Source of the DNA: an uncultured Collinsella sp.
GTDB lineage: Bacteria; Actinomycetota; Coriobacteriia; Coriobacteriales; Coriobacteriaceae
Assembly (NCBI GenBank): GCA_902493835.1
Contig: CABURG010000065.1
Coordinates: 1 to 8,801, forward strand
Direction: 5' to 3'
DNA length: 8,801 nt
Shown here: in pieces, positions 4,533 to 8,801 of the stretch
How the letters are laid out: each line of letters starts with the position of its first letter
Numbering within the stretch: the first letter of the stretch is position 1
Made by a program: the position numbers and the translations under genes
The notes under the pieces: model-generated
Databases searched by the model: none
Told to the model about the DNA's origin: nothing
What the model saw: only the letters and a program-made list of their open reading frames with translations

Positions 4533-6464
4533 TTACTCCTTATTGCGACGGTAGAGGAAGTAACCGCCCGCGGAGATGACGGCAACGCCAGCGATGGCGA
4601 ATGCGGCCACCATGCGGCCATCAAAACGATCACCGGTGGTGGGCAGGCCGCCCTTGGTGTTCGTCTTGTTGGTGGTTACCGTGGTCGTGGTGTCCGACTT
4701 GCCAGGCTTCTCGGGCTTGGTGGTGGGCTGCTCGGGCTTAGCGGGCTGCTCGGGGGTACCGGGCTGCTCAGGAGTACCAGGCTGATCCGGGGTTACCGGG
4801 TCGGTGGCAAGAGCGTCCTTGGCGTAGGTGATGGACACCTTGAGGCCGTTGGTCTCGGTGTTCAGGTCGCTCGGGGTGAAGGGCTGGTCGAAGTTTTCGG
4901 CCTTCTGATAGGCGCGCATCTCCTGGAGCAGGGCCTTGCACTTCTTGTAGGTGTTCTCGGTAGCAGCCTTGCCGGCCTTGTTGGCCAGGGCAGTGCGGCC
5001 CTCGGTGGTCGTCTCGGCTAGCATGGCGGCGTCAACTTCCTTGTTCTGCTCGATGAGCTCGTTCTGGAGCGCATCGAGGTAGGCACGGACGCTGATACCA
5101 AGGGTGTCAGGGTTCTCAAAGCAGAGCGAGCTGATGTCCATGAGGACGTAGTTGATTGAGTTCTCGGGCTCCTCGTTGTACACGACGTCAGTCTGTTTGC
5201 AGTGATCGAAGGAGACGGTCTGATCGCTGAAGTACGGGCTGACCTCAGTTATCAGAGCGGAGTACAACGGGATGGCGACGGAGTACGCGGCGCGGGAGAG
5301 CATTTCCCACTGGATGGTAGCGACTTCGGGGTCATACCCGCGACGAATCTGGAAGAGGTTGATCTCGGTGTTGCGCTCGCTGCCGATGCAATAAACACCA
5401 TCAGTGTTCGCGTTGAGGCCAGGGACGTTCTCGCCGCGGTTGCCGAAGGCGCGAATCAACTCGAAAGTGCTCCAACCAGACTTGCCAGGCTTGAAGAACA
5501 GGGGCTGGATTTCGCTGACCATGGCTCCCTTTTGGTCAGGTTTTCCTTTCTCCTTTACTGTGATAATGTCGTAATCTGTGCCTTCGGTCAGCTGACTACC
5601 AAAATAATCGCGGCCTTGCACATAGCGGGACCACTGGTTTACGCCGGAATCGGCGAGGCTTTCGCCATACGTTTGGGCGACATCGAATTTGCCGTCAGCG
5701 GAGTATTTGGCGAAACCCTTTTCTTCGGGCATGGATTGGATCTTTTCAGAGTGGAGGCAATTCTCGGTGTCATTGAGGTCGACATCGTAGTTGAGGCTCC
5801 CGATATTAGGGTTGAGCGACGCGACGTCGTCAGCGAGCTTCATGGCGATCCACTGATGGGCGGAAAGTGTGGCGAACAGCCAGGTCTCGTTGTTGTCGGC
5901 GATGATGATCTGGTCGTTGGTGCAGACGCCTTGATCATCGATCAGGCTGCCGAGGAGCTCGACGCCCTCGCGGGCCGTGGCGCTCTCGCCCAGGATGATG
6001 CTGCCGTAACTGTACTCGCCCAGACCCACTTCCTCATCGATGAGGTCTGCTGCAGCGGCCTCCTCGTTATAGGAGGTGCTTAGCGTGGCGGAGCAGGAGA
6101 CGCCCTTCTCGTTGATGCCGGCCTCGGAGTAGGCGTCGGTGCGACCCATCCAGTTGGAGGGGTGGTCGCGTACATAGCTGTAGCGATAGGTAGGCTTGTT
6201 CGAAGTGTATTCAAAAGCAGATTCAATCGAGCTGTACTTAAAGCCAGGTTCGTGGGCAGGTTCGATGCCGTAGTGCTTAAGATAGCGCTTGCCAAAGTCC
6301 TCGGCGCGGCCGTAGTACGTGTTGCCGTCCGCCGTGAGCTTGCCGCCCATGTAGATCTGCGTGCAGGCGAGCGCAGACGTCGGCATGGACATGATGGTTG
6401 CAGCTCCAAAGGCGAGGCCTATGCCAAGCTTTTTGAGCGCGTTGACGGGGTGAGTTTTCCTCAT
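4533..6464 (-). CDS. Secreted, cell-wall-anchored C69-family dipeptidase
   Basis: C69 (U34) enzymes are N-terminal-nucleophile hydrolases; known members cleave dipeptides. The 643-residue precursor starts with a signal peptide: a basic n-region (residues 2-12), a hydrophobic core (13-27) and cleavage after Ala-Leu-Ala (31-33). This would expose Cys34 as the catalytic N-terminal nucleophile. The following CTQIYMGGKLTADGN and GRAEDF match the family's opening motifs. The catalytic domain runs to about residue 450, followed by a helical segment to about 550 and a Pro-rich spacer with 6-residue TPEQPG-like repeats (558-581). A Thr/Asn/Lys-rich stretch follows, then LPTTG (607-611), a hydrophobic segment and a Arg-Arg-Asn-Lys tail, a complete sortase signal. 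The enzyme should therefore be attached to peptidoglycan outside the membrane. The start has GGGAGG 4-5 nt upstream. It is transcribed alone; the ECF operon follows on the same strand under its own promoter. Substrate range is unknown. Confidence 0.93.
   Translation of the reverse strand: MRKTHPVNALKKLGIGLAFGAATIMSMPTSALACTQIYMGGKLTADGNTYYGRAEDFGKRYLKHYGIEPAHEPGFKYSSIESAFEYTSNKPTYRYSYVRDHPSNWMGRTDAYSEAGINEKGVSCSATLSTSYNEEAAAADLIDEEVGLGEYSYGSIILGESATAREGVELLGSLIDDQGVCTNDQIIIADNNETWLFATLSAHQWIAMKLADDVASLNPNIGSLNYDVDLNDTENCLHSEKIQSMPEEKGFAKYSADGKFDVAQTYGESLADSGVNQWSRYVQGRDYFGSQLTEGTDYDIITVKEKGKPDQKGAMVSEIQPLFFKPGKSGWSTFELIRAFGNRGENVPGLNANTDGVYCIGSERNTEINLFQIRRGYDPEVATIQWEMLSRAAYSVAIPLYSALITEVSPYFSDQTVSFDHCKQTDVVYNEEPENSINYVLMDISSLCFENPDTLGISVRAYLDALQNELIEQNKEVDAAMLAETTTEGRTALANKAGKAATENTYKKCKALLQEMRAYQKAENFDQPFTPSDLNTETNGLKVSITYAKDALATDPVTPDQPGTPEQPGTPEQPAKPEQPTTKPEKPGKSDTTTTVTTNKTNTKGGLPTTGDRFDGRMVAAFAIAGVAVISAGGYFLYRRNKE
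4722..4793 (-). repeat. Four 18-bp tandem repeats coding TPxQPG
   Basis: Four in-frame 18-bp units inside the peptidase gene encode TPDQPG, TPEQPG, TPEQPA and KPEQPT. They form the flexible wall-spanning spacer before the LPTTG anchor. The nucleotide copies are similar, so unit number may vary between strains. Confidence 0.85.
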
Positions 6465-6483
6465 TTTCCCTCCCAGCGTGCGA

Positions 6484-6507
6484 AAGCTCTCCGTTGCCAG
6501 AGAGCTT
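6484..6507 (-). promoter_or_regulatory. 5' UTR hairpin before the C69 peptidase start
   Basis: AAGCTCTC (6484-6491) and GAGAGCTT (6500-6507) form a perfect 8-bp stem with an 8-nt loop. On the transcript it ends about 12 nt before the Shine-Dalgarno site, so it is placed to affect translation start or message stability. Not recognised as a named riboswitch. Confidence 0.5.
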
Positions 6508-6609
6508 CAGCCAATAAAGACACCCCATTAGCGTAACGAACTGGAAACAATATTCATCTATGAAAGAAACTTACTCGATAAGCGTAATGAAATATGCGAT
6601 GAGTGGTTA

Positions 6610-6638
6610 ATTATACTCGGTTTGTAGCTTTACTTTAA
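6610..6638 (-). promoter_or_regulatory. Probable promoter of the C69 peptidase gene
   Basis: TATAAT (6615-6610) is a perfect -10 hexamer. TTAAAG (6638-6633) is a weak -35 at 17-bp spacing, and the surrounding DNA is much richer in A+T than the genes. A start near 6603 would give a 5' UTR of about 139 nt, containing the hairpin at 6484-6507 and two TTACGCT copies (6587-6581 and 6536-6530). The 306-bp gap 6465-6770 holds this promoter, the UTR and the lipid-kinase terminator; I see no gene in it. Confidence 0.6.
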
Positions 6639-6690
6639 TAAAGACGTCCTGCAATTACATTACCTGAATAAAGCGCCTTGCACGGGGCGC

Positions 6691-6735
6691 AAAGAAAATC
6701 CCCCGCTGTTTGGCAAATGCATAAACAGCAGGGGA
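6691..6735 (-). terminator. Intrinsic terminator of the lipid kinase operon
   Basis: TCCCCTGCTGTTT (6735-6723) pairs with AAACAGCGGGGGA (6711-6699) at 12 of 13 positions around an 11-nt loop, followed by TTTTCTTT (6698-6691). It lies 35 nt after the stop of the 30-residue ORF. A second small stem (GCGCC 6673-6677 with GGCGC 6686-6690) follows. Confidence 0.85.
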
Positions 6736-6770
6736 GACGATAATTGGATGAATATCATACCAATGTGGAA

Positions 6771-6863
6771 TTACTTCTTCCGGCGGTGGATCACGTTGAT
6801 CGCATAGCCGACGAGCATGGCCAAAACGATGATGATAAAGCCGAGCAGGGGATTGTCGTTCAT
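6771..6863 (-). CDS. 30-residue single-pass membrane protein, unlisted small ORF
   Basis: The ORF has an ATG at 6863 and a TAA at 6773-6771. A near-perfect AGGAGG lies 5 nt upstream and overlaps the TAG stop of the lipid kinase gene (TAGGAGG), a typical arrangement for a translationally linked downstream gene. The protein has a short polar N-terminus (MNDNPL), about 18 hydrophobic residues including GFIIIVLAMLVGYAI, and a basic HRRKK tail. By the positive-inside rule the C-terminus would be cytoplasmic. It is followed by the operon terminator. I do not recognise a family. A role as a small partner or regulator of the kinase or another membrane protein is only a guess. Confidence 0.75.
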   Translation of the reverse strand: MNDNPLLGFIIIVLAMLVGYAINVIHRRKK

Positions 6864-6872
6864 AGGGTCCTC

Positions 6873-7790
6873 CTATTTTCCGAGCGGGGAGAATTCGTCG
6901 ACGATGAGGTCGAGGCATTGTGGAAGCGCGCGGGCTCCAAAGACGCCCGAATTGCTGGAGATAATCTCGCCATCGAACTGCATGCCCAGCGACGGGGTGC
7001 AGGTGATCTTGGCTTCCTTGGTCTGGATGATCTTGAACTGCGGGCGCCCGAGTACCTTGCCGGCGGGGTCGAGTGCGGCGGTGATCACGGTAGGCAGCAG
7101 CTGCACGGTGCGCACGGGTTCGATGACCGCAATGTCGACCATGCCATCGTTCATACGGCAGTCGGGGAACAGGTTGATGTCGTTTTGGATGACCGAGGTG
7201 TTGCCGGCCATGCAGCAGATGCCGTCGAGCTCCTCGACAATGCCGTCATGCTCAATCGTAAAGTGCGCCACCGTGGGATTGGGCGTGGCGAGCGCGGAGA
7301 GGAAGTAGGCGATCTCGCCGATGTCGTTTTTGGTGGGGGCGGCCTTCATCATGATCTCGGCGTCGAAGCCCGAGCCGGCGATGATGATAAAGCCGTGGCG
7401 CTTCTCGTTGCCGTTCTCGTCGAGCCAAAAGAGCTCACCCATGTCGACTTTGACCGTGCGACCGGCACGGCAGGCCTTGGCGAGCGCCGCTGCCTCGGGG
7501 GCATTGCCGATGTTGTTGAAGAACAGGCAGGCTGTGCCGGAGGGGAAGACGAGCGTGGGGACACCGCACCCGCGCATCTGGTCGAGCACGTTGGAGACGG
7601 TGCCGTCGCCGCCCGAAACGACCACGCGATCAAACTCGCGCACGTCTGCCACGGCGTCCTCGGGCTCCATGCCATCGCCGATAAAACGCATCACGACCTC
7701 GTCGCCGCCCTGCGCGAGGGCGTGCGTGAATGCGTAGATTTCATCTGAGCTGGGGCCCGATGCCGGGTTGTGGATGATAAGGCAGCGCAT
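6873..7790 (-). CDS. Diacylglycerol/sphingosine-kinase-family lipid kinase (YegS/BmrU type)
   Basis: These soluble kinases transfer phosphate from ATP to a lipid hydroxyl at the membrane, most often diacylglycerol in Gram-positive bacteria, recycling it into phospholipid synthesis. The protein has 305 residues, the usual family length. Motifs in order are NPASG (8-12), the nucleotide-binding VSGGDGTV (GGDGT 60-64), a PSGTA segment (83-87), NDGMVDIAV in the second domain and QFDGE near residue 274, which holds a family Asp. The PxGTxN motif reads PSGTACLFF: Cys88 replaces the usual Asn. The start ATG at 7790 has only a weak GGGA ribosome site. The gene is first in a two-gene unit with the 30-residue ORF and is transcribed divergently from rnd. 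Substrate choice among diacylglycerol, undecaprenol or other lipids cannot be made from sequence alone. Confidence 0.9.
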   Translation of the reverse strand: MRCLIIHNPASGPSSDEIYAFTHALAQGGDEVVMRFIGDGMEPEDAVADVREFDRVVVSGGDGTVSNVLDQMRGCGVPTLVFPSGTACLFFNNIGNAPEAAALAKACRAGRTVKVDMGELFWLDENGNEKRHGFIIIAGSGFDAEIMMKAAPTKNDIGEIAYFLSALATPNPTVAHFTIEHDGIVEELDGICCMAGNTSVIQNDINLFPDCRMNDGMVDIAVIEPVRTVQLLPTVITAALDPAGKVLGRPQFKIIQTKEAKITCTPSLGMQFDGEIISSNSGVFGARALPQCLDLIVDEFSPLGK

Positions 7791-7888
7791 ACTTACGTTC
7801 CCGTTCTGTGACTAACCGAGTATAGTTGTAAGGCAATGCCGATATCCTACCCGTGTTTTTCGGGCCTAACCTTATTCGATGGGTTGAT
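7791..7888. promoter_or_regulatory. Divergent promoter region between the lipid kinase gene and rnd
   Basis: This 98-bp gap separates two genes read outward. A single A/T block contains -10-like hexamers for both directions: TATAGT on plus (7821-7826) and TATACT on minus (7824-7819). Neither has a convincing -35 at normal spacing. Overlapping divergent promoters are plausible but weakly supported. Confidence 0.35.
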
Positions 7889-8801
7889 ATGTACATTTCC
7901 ACACATCAGGCTCTACTCGACTTTTGCCAGCGCGCCCGTGAGTTCGACGCGATTGCCGTCGATACCGAGTTTTTGCGTGAGCGCACGTTCCATCCGCGTC
8001 TGTGCTTGGTTCAGATTGCCACCCCTGCCGAGAGCGTCGCGGTCGATCCCCTGGTAATCGACGACCTGTCGCCGCTGGCCGAGCTTATGGCCGACGAGAG
8101 CGTGACCAAGGTCTTCCACGCGTGCTCGCAGGATATGGAGGTCATGCTCCATACCGTAGGCGTGCTGCCGCGTCCGATTTTTGACACGCAGGTGGCCGCC
8201 GCCTTTTTGGGCGAGCGCCAGCAGATTTCCTACGGCGCGCTCGTGCAGGCGTTTTGCGGCGTATCGCTGCCCAAGACCGAGTCGCTGACCGACTGGTCGC
8301 GCCGCCCACTGACCGATAAACAGATCGAGTACGCGATCGATGACGTCAAGTACCTGATCGTTGCCTATACCGAGATGATGAGCCGCCTGCGCGAGCTGGG
8401 CCGTGTGGACTGGGTGCTCGACGAGCTGCGCCCGCTGGCTGACGAGTCGCACTATCGCGCCGATCGCCACGAGGCGTTCCGCAAGGTCAAACGCATCAAT
8501 TCGTGTAGCCGTCACCAGTTGGGCATCGCGCGCGAGCTCGCCGCTTGGCGCGAGGATCGCGCCGAGCGCCGTAACATCCCGCGCAAGTGGGTCATGTCCG
8601 ACGACACGCTGCTTGCGCTCGTTAAGCGCAATCCCGTGCGCGTTGAGGAGTTCCGTAGCATTCGCGGTACCGATCAGTTGGGGGAGCGCGACGTGGACGG
8701 TGCGCTCATGGCCATCAAGCGCGGCGCGAGCTGCCCGCACGATCGCCTGCCGCTCATGGTGCGCGGGCACCGTCAGATTTCGCCGGAGTTGGAGAGCGTG
8801 A
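7889..8801 (+). CDS. rnd: Ribonuclease D (3' truncated by window)
   Basis: RNase D is a metal-dependent 3'-5' exoribonuclease that trims tRNA precursors and other structured RNAs. The visible 304 residues include the DEDDy exonuclease domain: Exo I VDTEFLRE (Asp25, Glu27), Exo II HACSQDMEVM (Asp82) and Exo III YAIDDVKYL (Tyr148, Asp152). The SLPKTESLTDWSRRPLT segment (126-142) is typical of the family. An HRDC RNA-binding domain starts at about residue 207 (HQLGIARELAAWRED). RNase D usually has about 370 residues, so some 70 are missing beyond the window end. The start ATG at 7889 fits the family's N-terminal length; its ribosome site is weak (GGG about 6 nt upstream). The frame is open to the last base. 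Confidence 0.93.
   Translation, partial: MYISTHQALLDFCQRAREFDAIAVDTEFLRERTFHPRLCLVQIATPAESVAVDPLVIDDLSPLAELMADESVTKVFHACSQDMEVMLHTVGVLPRPIFDTQVAAAFLGERQQISYGALVQAFCGVSLPKTESLTDWSRRPLTDKQIEYAIDDVKYLIVAYTEMMSRLRELGRVDWVLDELRPLADESHYRADRHEAFRKVKRINSCSRHQLGIARELAAWREDRAERRNIPRKWVMSDDTLLALVKRNPVRVEEFRSIRGTDQLGERDVDGALMAIKRGASCPHDRLPLMVRGHRQISPELESV

Noticed and set aside
5202..6083. Open frame opposite the C69 peptidase gene (293 codons)
   Set aside because: Antisense to a clearly supported gene, with no ribosome site or motif seen.
6363..6377. Lipoprotein signal (lipobox) at Cys34 of the peptidase
   Set aside because: The residues before the Cys are Ala-Leu-Ala, not the usual Leu-Ala/Ser-Gly/Ala order. 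The Cys fits the C69 nucleophile and an LPTTG anchor is present at the other end.
6744..7748. Open frame opposite the lipid kinase (334 codons)
   Set aside because: Antisense to conserved kinase motifs; it also runs through the terminator-side region of the small ORF. Composition is typical of a shadow frame.
7913..8770. Minus-strand frame opposite rnd (285 codons)
   Set aside because: The plus-strand frame carries all RNase D catalytic motifs and the HRDC domain, so this is a shadow.

Overview
The window is G+C-rich, gene-dense DNA that looks like a Gram-positive actinobacterium. It carries an LPxTG sortase substrate, an energy-coupling-factor (ECF) transporter and actinobacterial-style codon use. 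My best guess from protein style and intergenic sequence is a gut Coriobacteriia member such as Collinsella; this is inference, not a database result. The window cuts a gene at each edge.

Layout. (1) 1-726, plus strand: the 3' part of an aspartate/glutamate-racemase-family gene, ending at a strong bidirectional terminator (786-822). (2) 852-4409, minus strand: an ECF importer operon read from high to low coordinates. It consists of a promoter, a leader peptide with three consecutive Trp codons, an intrinsic terminator, a TrpP-like S component, a 213-bp spacer full of inverted repeats, a fused double-ATPase gene and EcfT. (3) 4533-6464, minus strand: a secreted, wall-anchored C69 (Ntn-hydrolase) dipeptidase with its own promoter and a long 5' UTR. 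(4) 6771-7790, minus strand: a diacylglycerol/sphingosine-kinase-type lipid kinase followed 9 nt later by an unlisted 30-residue single-pass membrane protein, then an intrinsic terminator. (5) 7889-8801, plus strand: ribonuclease D, cut off by the window end.

The most interesting part is the ECF operon. The 22-codon leader ORF (4277-4345) has a good Shine-Dalgarno and a Trp-Trp-Trp run. It is followed by a 12-bp terminator with a U tract and by competing RNA pairings, the hallmarks of ribosome-mediated tryptophan attenuation. Together with a TrpP-like S component, this points to a tryptophan importer whose whole ECF module (S, A-A', T) is transcribed only when charged tRNA-Trp is scarce. In keeping with this, the three transporter proteins contain one Trp in about 1022 residues. 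An unusual 21-nt inverted repeat embraces the terminator and overlaps the leader codons just after the Trp run.

How the genes may work together: the wall-anchored dipeptidase could release amino acids from dipeptides outside the cell, and the adjacent importer could take up Trp. The two have separate signals, so this link is only suggestive. The lipid kinase, its small membrane partner and RNase D look like unrelated housekeeping functions.
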